From: Alphaproteobacteria bacterium
GTDB lineage: Bacteria > Pseudomonadota > Alphaproteobacteria > Rhodobacterales > Rhodobacteraceae
DNA: 64,000 nucleotides
Direction of reading: 5' to 3'
Assembly (NCBI GenBank): GCA_029289325.1
Contig: JARFTV010000014.1
Coordinates: 19,376 to 83,375, forward strand
Both the position numbers and the translations under genes were made by a program. Under the pieces are notes generated by a model, which saw only the letters and a list, made by a program, of their open reading frames with translations, was not told the origin of the DNA and did no database searches. This document shows positions 48,191-57,041 of this stretch, piece after piece (the stretch's first letter is position 1; the number at the start of each line of letters is the position of its first letter).

Positions 48191-49496
48191 CTTTGGGGCG
48201 ATTGTCCACGACCCGCTTCGCCTTGCCTTCGGAACGGGCAATTGCATTAGGATCGGTCACGTTGATGCGCGTGGACACGCCGACGATGGCCTTGATGTGA
48301 TGCGCAAGCTCCTTGGCCGACTTGGCGCGGGCGTCGGCGTCCACCTGATCCGGGGCGCATTCGACATGGACGGTCATGTTGTCCATCCGGCCTTCCCGGC
48401 CCAGTTCGATCTGGAAATGCGGGGCGAGGCCCTTGCACTTCAGGATCTGCTCCTCGATCTGGGTCGGGAAGACGTTGACGCCGCGCAGGATGATCATGTC
48501 GTCGCTGCGGCCGGTGATCTTCTCGATCCGCCGCATCGACCGGGCGGTGCCAGGCAGAAGCCGCGTCAGGTCGCGGGTACGATAGCGCACCATCGGCAGG
48601 CCTTCCTTGGTCAGCGTGGTGAAGACCAGTTCGCCCATCTGGCCGTCGGGCAGCACCTCGCCCGTCACCGGGTCGATGATTTCCGGGTAGAAGTGGTCTT
48701 CCCAGATATGCAGCCCGTCCTTCGTCTCCACACATTCCTGCGCGACGCCGGGGCCCATGATTTCCGACAACCCGTAGATATCCACGGCGTGCATGTCGAA
48801 CGCCTCTTCGATCTCTTCCCGCATGGCGTTGGTCCAGGGCTCGGCCCCGAAGATCCCGACCTTCAGCGAGGACTGGCGCGGGTCGATCCCCTGACGGCGG
48901 AATTCGTCCAGGATCGAAAGCATGTAGCTGGGCGTCACCATGATGATCTGCGGCTGGAAGTCCGTGATCAGCGACACCTGCCGCTCCGTCTGCCCGCCCG
49001 AAATCGGGACCACGGTGCAGCCAAGCCGCTCTGCCCCGTAATGCGCACCAAGGCCCCCGGTGAACAGGCCATAGCCATAGGCGTTGTGCAGCATGTCGCC
49101 CGGACGGCCGCCCGCCGCGCGGATGGACCGTGCGATCAGGTTCGCCCAGACGTCGATGTCATTGGCGGTATAGCCAACCACCGTCGGCTTGCCCGTGGTG
49201 CCCGAGGACCCATGCACCCGGACCAGCTTGTTCCGCGGCACGGCGAACATCCCGAAGGGATAGGTATCGCGCAGGTCCTGCTTGTAGGTGAAGGGGAACT
49301 TGGCAATGTCCTTGAGGGTCTTCAGCTCCTCGGGGTGGACGTCCGCCTCGATGAAGCGGTTGCGGTAGAAGGGCGAATTCTCATAGGCGTGCTTCAGCGA
49401 CCGCTTCATGCGGTGGAACTGCAGCGCCTCGATTTCATCGCGTGAGGCGATCTCGATCGGGTCCAGATCCTGCTTGCGGGGGGTAAGGTCTTCCAT
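48186..49496 (-). CDS. paaK: Phenylacetate-CoA ligase
   Basis: 436 residues of the PaaK adenylate-forming family: VHGSSGTTGKPTVVGYT (phosphate loop), FGAEPWTNAMR, DIYGLSEIMGPGVAQEC, RYRTRDLT and RSDDMIILRGVNVFPTQIE. It activates phenylacetate to phenylacetyl-CoA with ATP, the entry step. The ATG at 49496 has GGGAGGAA upstream. Last gene of paaG-paaI-paaK on this strand. Confidence 0.96.
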   Translation of the reverse strand: MEDLTPRKQDLDPIEIASRDEIEALQFHRMKRSLKHAYENSPFYRNRFIEADVHPEELKTLKDIAKFPFTYKQDLRDTYPFGMFAVPRNKLVRVHGSSGTTGKPTVVGYTANDIDVWANLIARSIRAAGGRPGDMLHNAYGYGLFTGGLGAHYGAERLGCTVVPISGGQTERQVSLITDFQPQIIMVTPSYMLSILDEFRRQGIDPRQSSLKVGIFGAEPWTNAMREEIEEAFDMHAVDIYGLSEIMGPGVAQECVETKDGLHIWEDHFYPEIIDPVTGEVLPDGQMGELVFTTLTKEGLPMVRYRTRDLTRLLPGTARSMRRIEKITGRSDDMIILRGVNVFPTQIEEQILKCKGLAPHFQIELGREGRMDNMTVHVECAPDQVDADARAKSAKELAHHIKAIVGVSTRINVTDPNAIARSEGKAKRVVDNRPKG

Positions 49497-49527
49497 GGGT
49501 TCCTCCCTCGGGAAATAGCTACGCCGG

Positions 49528-49977
49528 TCAGCCGTCGACCGGAAGATGGGTGCCTTTGACCGTGCGCGACAGGCCGCGGAACTCGGCGATGTGCTGGCCA
49601 TCCTGATTGGTGACGCGGACGTCGTAGACGCCGGACCGGCCCTGCCGCGACACCTCGCGTGCGGCGGCGGTCAGACGGTCGCCCAGACGGCCCGGCGCGA
49701 GATAGGTGATTGAGGCATGCTGGCCCACGGTCCGCTGGTTATAGCCGTTGCAGGCAAAGGCAAAGGCGCTGTCCGCCAGCGTGAAGATATAGCCGCCGTG
49801 GCAGGTGCCGTGGCCATTCGACATCGCCTCGGTCACTTCCATCGACAGCGTCGCCTCGCCGGGGGCAAGGTGTTCCATCACCATCCCCAGCCGCTGGCTG
49901 GCCGAATCGTCGTTCCACAGGGCCTGGGCCGAGGCCTTGGCAAGTTCCTGGGGGGTCATCTCGCGCGCGTCCTTCAT
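49528..49977 (-). CDS. paaI: Phenylacetate-pathway hotdog thioesterase PaaI
   Basis: 149 residues with the hotdog motif SNGHGTCHGGYIFTLADSAFAFACN, which includes the catalytic aspartate of PaaI, and ITYLAPGRLGDRL. It hydrolyses ring-hydroxylated or stalled phenylacetyl-CoA thioesters to free CoA. Overlaps the paaG stop by 4 bases. Confidence 0.93.
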   Translation of the reverse strand: MKDAREMTPQELAKASAQALWNDDSASQRLGMVMEHLAPGEATLSMEVTEAMSNGHGTCHGGYIFTLADSAFAFACNGYNQRTVGQHASITYLAPGRLGDRLTAAAREVSRQGRSGVYDVRVTNQDGQHIAEFRGLSRTVKGTHLPVDG

Positions 49978-50768
49978 TTGCCGGTAAACCGTGCTGCGCG
50001 CTTTTCCAGGAAGGCGATTACGCCCTCGGCATAATCGGCACTGCGGCCCGCCTGCTGTTGCAGGTCCCGCTCCATGTCCAGCTGTTCGTCCAGCGAGTTG
50101 GTCGCAGCGGCCTGGATCAGTCGCTTGGTCAGTCCCAGCCCCAGCGTCGGCCCGGCGGCGAGCGACTCGGCCAGCTTGGTCGCCTCGGTCATGAGATCCG
50201 AGTCCTCGACGGCCTTCCAGATCAGGCCCCAGTCGGCAGCCCGTTCCGCCATCAGCGGCTCGGCCGTCAGGGCAAGGGCCTTCGCACGCGGCTCGCCCAG
50301 GATGCGGGCCAGCGACCAACTGCCGCCCGCGTCGGGAATCAGCCCGATCTTTGCGAAAGCCTGGATGAACTTCGCGGATTTCGCCGCCAGCACGATGTCA
50401 CAGGCGAAGGCGATGTTCGCCCCCGCGCCCGCCGCCACGCCGTTCACGGCGCAGATCACCGGCTTTTCCAGCTGGCGAATCAGGCGCAGCGTCGGGTTGT
50501 AGAAAGTCTCCAGCGTGTTCCCCAGATCCGGGGCCGGCCCGCCCTTGCGCGGATCGCGGTCGCCAAGGTCCTGCCCGGCGCAGAATCCGCGCCCCGCCCC
50601 GGTCAGCAGGACCGCGCGGACAGCTTCGTCATCATGCGCGCGCTGGATCTGGGCACGCAGCGCCAGGTGCATCTCTTCATTGAACGAATTCAGCTTGTCC
50701 GGTCGGTTCAGCGTCAGATGCAGGACACCTGCTTCAAGCCTGGCAAGGACGGTCTCGGATGTGGTCAT
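49974..50768 (-). CDS. paaG: 1,2-epoxyphenylacetyl-CoA isomerase PaaG
   Basis: 264 residues, crotonase superfamily: oxyanion-hole segments GRGFCAGQDLGDRD and GVAAGAGANIAFACDIVLA, and an aspartate in GLIPDAGGSWSL as in E. coli PaaG. It converts the ring epoxide to oxepin-CoA and can shift double bonds later in the route. The ATG at 50768 (GGAGA 7 bases upstream) is chosen over an upstream extension. Confidence 0.93.
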   Translation of the reverse strand: MTTSETVLARLEAGVLHLTLNRPDKLNSFNEEMHLALRAQIQRAHDDEAVRAVLLTGAGRGFCAGQDLGDRDPRKGGPAPDLGNTLETFYNPTLRLIRQLEKPVICAVNGVAAGAGANIAFACDIVLAAKSAKFIQAFAKIGLIPDAGGSWSLARILGEPRAKALALTAEPLMAERAADWGLIWKAVEDSDLMTEATKLAESLAAGPTLGLGLTKRLIQAAATNSLDEQLDMERDLQQQAGRSADYAEGVIAFLEKRAARFTGK

Positions 50769-50819
50769 GGAAGCGTCTCCCCCGCCCGGACCCATTTTCC
50801 GGACGCCTTGAAAAACCTC

Positions 50820-50848
50820 TTGCATAAACCGACCGGCCGGTCAATGAT
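50820..50848 (+). promoter_or_regulatory. paaN promoter with TetR-type operator in its spacer
   Basis: TTGCAT (50820-50825), a 17-base spacer and AATGAT (50843-50848) form a good -35/-10 pair. The spacer holds the palindrome GACCGGCCGGTC (50831-50842); the wider site ACCGACCGGCCGGTCAA (50828-50844), inverted, matches the paaJ operator at 15 of 17 bases. A bound repressor would block paaN and probably the divergent paaG-paaI-paaK genes. Confidence 0.7.
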
Positions 50849-50888
50849 AAAACCCGTCGGGGAGGAGAGCCCTCGGCAGGAGGATATC

Positions 50889-52526
50889 ATGGCGGACTTC
50901 TTCGACCTTCACCGGCCGACGCTTGAGGCGGCCGTCACGGCCCTTGCACGTCGCGAATACTGGACCCCCTACCCAGAGGTTCCCAGCGGCAAGATCTATG
51001 GCGAAACCGCCAAGGCTGACGGCGAGGCCGCCTTCACCGCGCTGATGGGACAGGACTTCGACCTGCCCGGCCATCCGGGCGCATCCCGCGCCGGGGCCGA
51101 GGTCTCGCCCTTCGGCCCGACCCTTTCCATCCGCTACCCTGCCGCGACGCCCGACGAACTGATCGCTGCCGCCTCGGCCGCCGCCCCCGCGCTGGCCGCC
51201 GCCTCGGTCGAAACCCGCATCGGCGCCTTGATCGAGGCGCTGACCCGGCTGAACCGCCAGAGTTTCCTGATCGGCAATGCCACGATGCACACCACGGGCC
51301 AGGCCTTCGCCATGGCCTTCCAGGCGGGCGGTCCCCATGCCCAGGACCGCGGCCTCGAAGCCGTCGCTGCCGCCTATGCCGAGATGACCCGCTTCGCCGC
51401 CCACGCCCGCTGGGAAAAACCGCAGGGCAAGGCCGCCCCGATCGTGATGGAGAAGTCCTGGACCCTCCGCCCCGCCGGAATCGCGCTGACCATCGGCTGC
51501 AACACCTTCCCGACCTGGAACTCCTACCCCGGCCTCTTCGCCAGCCTTGCCACCGGCAACCCGGTGATCGTGAAGCCGCACCCCCGCGCGATCCTGCCGC
51601 TGGCCCTGACCGTCCGCGTCCTGCGCGAGGTGCTGGTGGAAGCCGGCCTGCCCGCCGATGCCGTCCTCCTTGCCGTCGACGAACCCGGCGCCGAGATCAC
51701 CAAGACCCTCGCCATCCGGCCCGAGGTCAAGCTCATCGACTACACGGGCTCCTCGACCTTCGGCGGGTGGCTCCGCGACAACGCCCGTCAGGCGCAGCTG
51801 TTTACCGAGGAAACCGGCGTCAACAGCGTCGTCATCGCCGCGACCAGCGACCTTGACGGCATATGCGCGAACCTCGCCTTCGCGCTCTCGCTCTACTCGG
51901 GCCAGATGTGCACCTCGCCGCAGAACATTTACATCCCCGAAGGCGGAATCGAGACCGACAAGGGCCACAGATCCTTTGACGAGGTCGCAGCCGCTCTCGT
52001 CTCCGCCATCGACGGCCTTCTCTCTGACCCTGCCCGCGCCGCCGGCATCTGCGGCGCCATCGCCAACCCGGCCACCCAGTCCCGCGCCGAAGCGACCGCC
52101 GCCAAGGGCCGCGTCCTGCGTGCCGGGGCCTCGAAGGGGGAACCGGGGCCGCTCCTGCTCGCCGTGTCCGAAACCGACGCCACGGCAGGCGAGGAATGTT
52201 TCGGCCCCGTCGCCTTCCTGATCGCCACCAGGGACGCCGACAGCGCCATCCAGCAGGCCACAACCCTTGCCGCCGAAAAGGGCGCCATCACCGCCGCGCT
52301 CTACGACACCGACGAAACCCGTATCGCTCGCGCCGAGGCCGCCTTCGCCGAGGCCGGGGTGAACCTGTCGATCAACCTGACCGGCAACATCTTCGTCAAC
52401 CAGTCCGCGGCCTTCAGCGACTTTCACGTCACCGGGGCCAACCCCGCCGGCAATGCCAGCCTGACCGATACCGCCTTCGTCGCCACCCGCTTCCGCCGGG
52501 TGATGTCGCGCCGTCTGGCGGCCTGA
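50889..52526 (+). CDS. paaN: Phenylacetate degradation protein PaaN (aldehyde dehydrogenase fold)
   Basis: 545 residues. PaaN-type N-terminus (MADFFDLHRPTLEAAVTALARREYWTPYPEVPSGKIYG), aldehyde dehydrogenase core with LTIGCNTFPTWNSYPGLFASLATGNPVIVKPHP, DYTGSSTFGGWLRD, TEETGVNSVV (glutamate) and SLYSGQMCTSPQNIYI (catalytic cysteine). It resembles the dehydrogenase half of PaaZ but has no hydratase domain. Its exact step is unsettled, and here it coexists with full-length PaaZ. AGGAGG precedes the ATG. It heads the paaN-liv-fadB-like operon. Confidence 0.9.
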   Translation: MADFFDLHRPTLEAAVTALARREYWTPYPEVPSGKIYGETAKADGEAAFTALMGQDFDLPGHPGASRAGAEVSPFGPTLSIRYPAATPDELIAAASAAAPALAAASVETRIGALIEALTRLNRQSFLIGNATMHTTGQAFAMAFQAGGPHAQDRGLEAVAAAYAEMTRFAAHARWEKPQGKAAPIVMEKSWTLRPAGIALTIGCNTFPTWNSYPGLFASLATGNPVIVKPHPRAILPLALTVRVLREVLVEAGLPADAVLLAVDEPGAEITKTLAIRPEVKLIDYTGSSTFGGWLRDNARQAQLFTEETGVNSVVIAATSDLDGICANLAFALSLYSGQMCTSPQNIYIPEGGIETDKGHRSFDEVAAALVSAIDGLLSDPARAAGICGAIANPATQSRAEATAAKGRVLRAGASKGEPGPLLLAVSETDATAGEECFGPVAFLIATRDADSAIQQATTLAAEKGAITAALYDTDETRIARAEAAFAEAGVNLSINLTGNIFVNQSAAFSDFHVTGANPAGNASLTDTAFVATRFRRVMSRRLAA

Positions 52527-52556
52527 ACCAACCCTAGCTCTCTGGGAGGAGACCCA

Positions 52557-53687
52557 ATGAAGACCTTTCTGACCACCACCGCCCTCATCGCCCTTGCCCT
52601 TCCGGCAATGGCCGAAATCAAGCTCGGTGCCTCGATCTCGGCCACCGGCCCGGCCGCCTTCCTGGGCGACCCCGAGCTCAAGACCCTGGAAATGCTGGTC
52701 GAGGACCTGAACGCCAAGGGCGGCATCAACGGCGAGGAAGTGGTGCTCGTCGCCTATGACGACAACGGCGACCCGAACAAGGCCCGCACCTTCGCAACCC
52801 GCCTCGTAGAAGATGACGAAGTCGTCGCCATCATCGGCGGCACCACCACCGGGACCTCGATGTCGATCCTGGCCGTGGCCGAGGATGCGGAAATCCCGTT
52901 CATCTCGCTCGCCGGGGCCATCGACATCATCGACCCGGTCAAGCCCTTCACCTTCAAGACCCCGCACACCGACCGCATGGCCTGCCAGAAGATCTTCGAG
53001 GACATGCAGAACCGCGGCTTCACCAAGGTGGGCATGATCTCGGGCACCGACGGCTTCGGCGCCTCGATGCAGGCCCAGTGCAAATCGGTCGCCCCTGACT
53101 ACGGGATCGAGATCGTCGCGGACGAGACCTATGATCCGAAAGACGCGGACATGACCGCCCAACTGACCAAGATCCGTGGGGTCGAAGGCGTGCAGGCGAT
53201 CCTGAACCCCGGCTTCGGTCAGGGCCCGTCGATCGTGACGCGGAACGTCAAGCAGCTGGCCATCGACCTGCCGTTCTACCAGTCGCATGGCGTGGCTTCG
53301 GACGGGTTCATCGACCTCGCCGGGGCCGATGCGGCGGAAGGCGTGCGCCTGCCGGGCACCGCGCTGCTGGTCGCCGACCTTCTGGCCGAGGATGACCCGC
53401 AGAAGCCGGTCGTCGATGCCTACAAGGCGATGTTCGAGGCAAAGACCGGCACCCCGGTCGGCACCTTCGGCGGCTATGCCCATGACGCCTTCCTTATCAT
53501 GACCGACGCCATCGCCCGTGCCGGTTCGGCCGAGCCCGCCGCGATCCGCGACGCGATCGAGGCGACCACCGGCCTTGCCGGCACCACCGGCGTCTACACC
53601 TTCACCGCCGAAGACCACCTCGGCCTCGACCTGACCGCCTTCCGCATGCTGGAGATCAAGGGCGGCAAGTGGACTCTGGTCCAGTAA
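52557..53687 (+). CDS. Branched-chain-amino-acid-type ABC transporter substrate-binding protein
   Basis: 376 residues with a signal peptide (MKTFLTTTALIALALPAMA). Mature EIKLGASISATGPAAFLGDPELKTLEMLVEDLNAKGGINGEEVVLVAYDDNGDPNKARTFATRLV is the LivK/LivJ-like periplasmic binding fold type I. Members bind leucine/valine, amides or, in several alphaproteobacteria, aromatic acids. Location between paaN and the permease genes suggests phenylacetate or a related aromatic acid. GGAGGAG precedes the start. Confidence 0.9.
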   Translation: MKTFLTTTALIALALPAMAEIKLGASISATGPAAFLGDPELKTLEMLVEDLNAKGGINGEEVVLVAYDDNGDPNKARTFATRLVEDDEVVAIIGGTTTGTSMSILAVAEDAEIPFISLAGAIDIIDPVKPFTFKTPHTDRMACQKIFEDMQNRGFTKVGMISGTDGFGASMQAQCKSVAPDYGIEIVADETYDPKDADMTAQLTKIRGVEGVQAILNPGFGQGPSIVTRNVKQLAIDLPFYQSHGVASDGFIDLAGADAAEGVRLPGTALLVADLLAEDDPQKPVVDAYKAMFEAKTGTPVGTFGGYAHDAFLIMTDAIARAGSAEPAAIRDAIEATTGLAGTTGVYTFTAEDHLGLDLTAFRMLEIKGGKWTLVQ

Positions 53688-53694
53688 TCCACCC

Positions 53695-53722
53695 GCCGCG
53701 CCCCTGACCACGGGGGCGCGGC
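53695..53722 (+). terminator. Strong hairpin between binding-protein and permease genes
   Basis: GCCGCGCCCC (53695-53704) pairs perfectly with GGGGCGCGGC (53713-53722) over an 8-base loop; no clear T-run. Such stems in ABC operons usually protect the binding-protein mRNA or reduce read-through so that more binding protein than permease is made. Confidence 0.55.
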
Positions 53723-53753
53723 AACCCTTTCGGGCCATCGGGGGCTGGGACGC

Positions 53754-54626
53754 ATGTCGGAACTTCTGCAATTCCTTCTGTCCGGGGTGACGGTCGGCGC
53801 GGTCTACGCGCTGGTCGCCCTGGGCTTCACCATCATCTACAACGCATCCGACGTGGTGAACTTCGCGCAAGGCGAATTCGTCATGCTGGGCGGGATGATC
53901 ACCGTCGCCGCCTATGCCGCCGGGGCACCGCTGCCGCTGGCCGCGCTGGTCGCCATTGTGGTGACTGCCGCGCTGGGGGTGGCGATGAACAAGCTCACGA
54001 TCGAGCCCGCGCGCGGGGCGCCCGTCGTCTCGCTGGTCATCATCACCATCGGGGCCTCGATCTTCATCCGGGGCGCGGCGCAGCTGATCTTCGGCAAGCA
54101 GATCCATACCTACCCCGCCTTCTCGGGCGATGATCCGATCCGCATCCTAGGGGCGACGATCCTGCCGCAAAGCCTCTGGGTGATCGCGGGATCCGTCGCC
54201 GTGTTCATCGGCCTGTGGCTGTTCTTCACCCGCACCCTTCTGGGCCGGGCCGTGCTGGCCACCTCGAACAACCGCCTTGCCGCGCAGCTGGTGGGGATCA
54301 ACACGACCTTCGTGATGACCCTGTCCTTCGCGCTGTCCGCCGGGATCGGCGCGCTGGCGGGGGTGCTGGTGACACCGATCACCATGACCTCCTATGACGT
54401 GGGCCTGGCCTTCGCGCTCAAGGGCTTTGCCGCCGCCATGCTGGGCGGAATGGGCAACCCGAAGGGCGCACTGGTGGGCGGCTTCCTCCTCGGCCTGCTT
54501 GAGGGGCTGACAGCCGGCTACATCAGCTCGCAATACAAGGACGCCGCCGCCTTCATCGTCATCCTGGCCGTGCTGTTCTTCCTGCCGCAGGGCCTTTTCG
54601 GCCGCAAATCGACCGACCGGGTGTGA
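53754..54626 (+). CDS. ABC transporter permease, LivH type
   Basis: 290 residues, about eight membrane spans. LQFLLSGVTVGAVYALVALGFTIIYNASDVVNFAQGEFVMLGG is the LivH signature and AAMLGGMGNPKGALVGGFLLGLLE the cytoplasmic coupling loop. Forms the inner-membrane channel with the LivM-type subunit. Confidence 0.93.
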   Translation: MSELLQFLLSGVTVGAVYALVALGFTIIYNASDVVNFAQGEFVMLGGMITVAAYAAGAPLPLAALVAIVVTAALGVAMNKLTIEPARGAPVVSLVIITIGASIFIRGAAQLIFGKQIHTYPAFSGDDPIRILGATILPQSLWVIAGSVAVFIGLWLFFTRTLLGRAVLATSNNRLAAQLVGINTTFVMTLSFALSAGIGALAGVLVTPITMTSYDVGLAFALKGFAAAMLGGMGNPKGALVGGFLLGLLEGLTAGYISSQYKDAAAFIVILAVLFFLPQGLFGRKSTDRV

Positions 54627-54628
54627 CC

Positions 54629-55585
54629 ATGCGAATGACCCCGAAAAACGCCACCCTGCTGGCGCTCGCCATCCTGATCGCGCTGTCGCCGATCTTCTTT
54701 CCCTCCAGCTTCTACTACCGAGTCGGAGCCCTGATCTTCGTCAATGCGCTGGCCGTCACCGGGATCGTGATCCTGACCGGTTGGGCCGGGCAGATCAGCC
54801 TCGGCCACGCGGGCTTTGCCGGGATCGGCGCCTATGCCTGCGCGCTGGCCCCGGTGCATCTGGGCCTGCACCCCGCGCTTGCCGTCCTTCTGGGCGCGCT
54901 GATCTCGGCGGTCCTCGCCTGGCTCGTCGGTCGCCCGATCCTGCGGCTCAAGGGCTATTACCTTGCTGTCGCCTCGCTCGGCATGGGCATCCTGATCTCG
55001 ATGGTCCTGAACAACGAGCGCGATCTGACGCGCGGCCCCGACGGCATCGACGTGCCCGAGCTTGGCCTCCGCGCGCTGCTCAAGGACGCGGGGCTTGACC
55101 TGTCGAACGGCCAGTTCTGGTACTTCTTCTGCGGCATCGTCCTCATCCTGGGCGCCTGGCTCGCGCTGAACCTGCGCGACAGCGCCACCGGCCGGGCGTT
55201 GCGGGCGCTGCACGGATCGGAAGTAGCGGCCAAGACCGTCGGCATGGACGTGGCCCGGCTGAAGCTGCAAGCCTTCGTGATCTCGGCGGTTTACGCCTCG
55301 ATCTCCGGCTCGCTGCTTGCGTTGCAGAACAAGTTCATCACCCCCGACGTCGCAGGCTTCATGCACTCGGTCGAGATGGTGACGATGGCAGTCCTCGGCG
55401 GCGTCGGCTCGGTCGCAGGCGCGATCTTCGGCGCGGCGGTCCTGACCCTGCTGCCGCAGGTGCTGACCGTCTTTGCCGAATACGAACAACTGGTCCTGGG
55501 CCTGGTGATGGTCCTGGTGATGATCTTCCTGCGCGAAGGCGTCGTCCCGTCGATCCTGCGCAAGATCCGGGGGAGGGGCGAATGA
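54629..55585 (+). CDS. ABC transporter permease, LivM type
   Basis: 318 residues with NALAVTGIVILTGWAGQISLGHAGFAGIGAYA and SLLALQNKFITPDVAGFMHSVEMVTMAVLGGVGSVAGAIFGAAVLT, typical LivM motifs. A GTG at 54623 that overlaps the previous stop is an alternative start. Ends 4 bases into the ATPase gene. Confidence 0.93.
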   Translation: MRMTPKNATLLALAILIALSPIFFPSSFYYRVGALIFVNALAVTGIVILTGWAGQISLGHAGFAGIGAYACALAPVHLGLHPALAVLLGALISAVLAWLVGRPILRLKGYYLAVASLGMGILISMVLNNERDLTRGPDGIDVPELGLRALLKDAGLDLSNGQFWYFFCGIVLILGAWLALNLRDSATGRALRALHGSEVAAKTVGMDVARLKLQAFVISAVYASISGSLLALQNKFITPDVAGFMHSVEMVTMAVLGGVGSVAGAIFGAAVLTLLPQVLTVFAEYEQLVLGLVMVLVMIFLREGVVPSILRKIRGRGE

Positions 55586-56352
55586 CTCTGCTGTCGATCG
55601 AGGGGCTGGGCATCAGCTTCGGTGGCCTCAAGGCCGTGAACGACGTCTCCTTCAGCGTCAAACCCGGTGAGATCGTCTCGGTCATCGGGCCGAACGGGGC
55701 GGGGAAGACCACGCTTTTCAACATGATCTCGGGCGTCTACCAGCCCGGATCGGGCAAGGTGATCCTGAACGGCGAGGACGTGACCGCGATGTCCCCGCAC
55801 CTTCTGGCCCGTCGCGGCATGTGCCGGACCTTCCAGAACCTCCAGGTCTTCCAGTCGATGACCGTGCTGGAAAACACCATCGCCGGCTACCACCTGCAGG
55901 AAAGCGGCCATGTGCTGTCCGACCTCCTGAACCTTCCCGCCTCGCGCCGCCGCGCGCGCGAGGCCGAGGCCGGGGCGCGTGAGCTTCTCAAGCGCGTCGG
56001 TCTGGAGCGCGCCGCCGAGCGTGAGGCCGGCAGCCTCTCCTACGGCTCGCTCAAGCGGCTGGAGATCGCCCGTGCCATGGCGCTGAAGCCCAAGGTCCTG
56101 CTCTTGGACGAACCCGCCGCCGGCTGCAACGCGGTGGAGACAGAAGAAATCGACCACCTCATTGCCGAGATTGCCGCCTCGGGCGTGGCAATCCTGCTGG
56201 TGGAACATGACATGAAGATGGTGATGCGGATTTCCAACCACATCGTCGTCCTCGACCATGGCGAGAAGATCGCCGAGGGCGACCCGGCCTCGGTAAGCCA
56301 GAACCCTGCCGTCATCGCTGCCTATCTGGGGGCCGAAAATGCTGCTGGTTGA
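55582..56352 (+). CDS. ABC transporter ATPase, LivG type
   Basis: 256 residues. Walker A GPNGAGKTT, signature LSYGSLKRLEIARAMALKP and Walker B VLLLDEPAAG; the LivG-type opening LLSIEGLGISFGGLKAVNDVSF. Energises uptake together with the LivF-type ATPase, whose gene overlaps it by 14 bases. Confidence 0.93.
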   Translation: MTLLSIEGLGISFGGLKAVNDVSFSVKPGEIVSVIGPNGAGKTTLFNMISGVYQPGSGKVILNGEDVTAMSPHLLARRGMCRTFQNLQVFQSMTVLENTIAGYHLQESGHVLSDLLNLPASRRRAREAEAGARELLKRVGLERAAEREAGSLSYGSLKRLEIARAMALKPKVLLLDEPAAGCNAVETEEIDHLIAEIAASGVAILLVEHDMKMVMRISNHIVVLDHGEKIAEGDPASVSQNPAVIAAYLGAENAAG

Positions 56353-57040
56353 AGGTCTCCGCGCCCGCTACGGGCGGATCGAAGTGCTGCATGGGATCGA
56401 CCTGCGGGTCGACTCGGGCGAGATCGTCACCGTGATCGGGGCGAACGGGGCGGGCAAGACCACGCTCCTGCGCTGCCTCTCGGGTGTGCACCCCCTCGCG
56501 GGGGGCTCCGTCACCTTCCGGGGCGAGGCGCTCTCGGGCGTCCCGGCCTGGCGCCGCGTCGGCCGGGGCCTGTCACAATCGCCGGAGGGCCGCCAGATCT
56601 TCACCAACCTGACGGTGGAGGAGAACCTTCGCCTCGGCGCTTATCTCTATGCGGACGACCGAGTGGAGAAGGACATGGAAGACGCCTTCCAGATGTTCCC
56701 GATCCTGAAGGAAAAGCGCAACCTCGCTGCCGGGGGCCTGTCCGGGGGCCAGCAGCAGATGCTGGCCATGGCCCGGGCGCTGATGGGGCGGCCGTCCTGC
56801 CTTCTGCTCGACGAACCCTCGATGGGCCTTGCGCCAATCATCGTCGCGCAGATCTTCGACGTGGTGAAGGGCCTCAAGGCGCTAAACGTCACCGTGCTTC
56901 TGGTCGAACAGAACGCCTATGGCGCGCTGAAGATCGCCGACCGGGGCTATGTGATGGAAACCGGACGCATCACGATGGACGGGGCAGCGCAGGAGCTGAT
57001 CGCCGATCCGCGCATCCGCGAAGCCTATCTGGGGATTTGA
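56339..57040 (+). CDS. ABC transporter ATPase, LivF type
   Basis: 233 residues. VEGLRARYGRIEVLHGIDL, Walker A GANGAGKTT, signature LSGGQQQMLAMARALM and Walker B CLLLDEPSMGLAP, the LivF pattern. Last transporter gene; the fused beta-oxidation enzyme starts 1 base after its stop. Confidence 0.93.
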   Translation: MLLVEGLRARYGRIEVLHGIDLRVDSGEIVTVIGANGAGKTTLLRCLSGVHPLAGGSVTFRGEALSGVPAWRRVGRGLSQSPEGRQIFTNLTVEENLRLGAYLYADDRVEKDMEDAFQMFPILKEKRNLAAGGLSGGQQQMLAMARALMGRPSCLLLDEPSMGLAPIIVAQIFDVVKGLKALNVTVLLVEQNAYGALKIADRGYVMETGRITMDGAAQELIADPRIREAYLGI

Positions 57041-57041
57041 C

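Noticed and set aside
50841..54107. A 1088-codon open frame on the minus strand
   Set aside because: Antisense to paaN, the binding protein and livH-type genes, with Gly/Asp-rich repetitive translation and no recognisable domain.
54601..54618. GACCGACCGG at the end of the livH-type gene as a fourth TetR operator
   Set aside because: It has only one half-site, lies in codons for the C-terminal STDRV, and has no promoter-like sequence around it.
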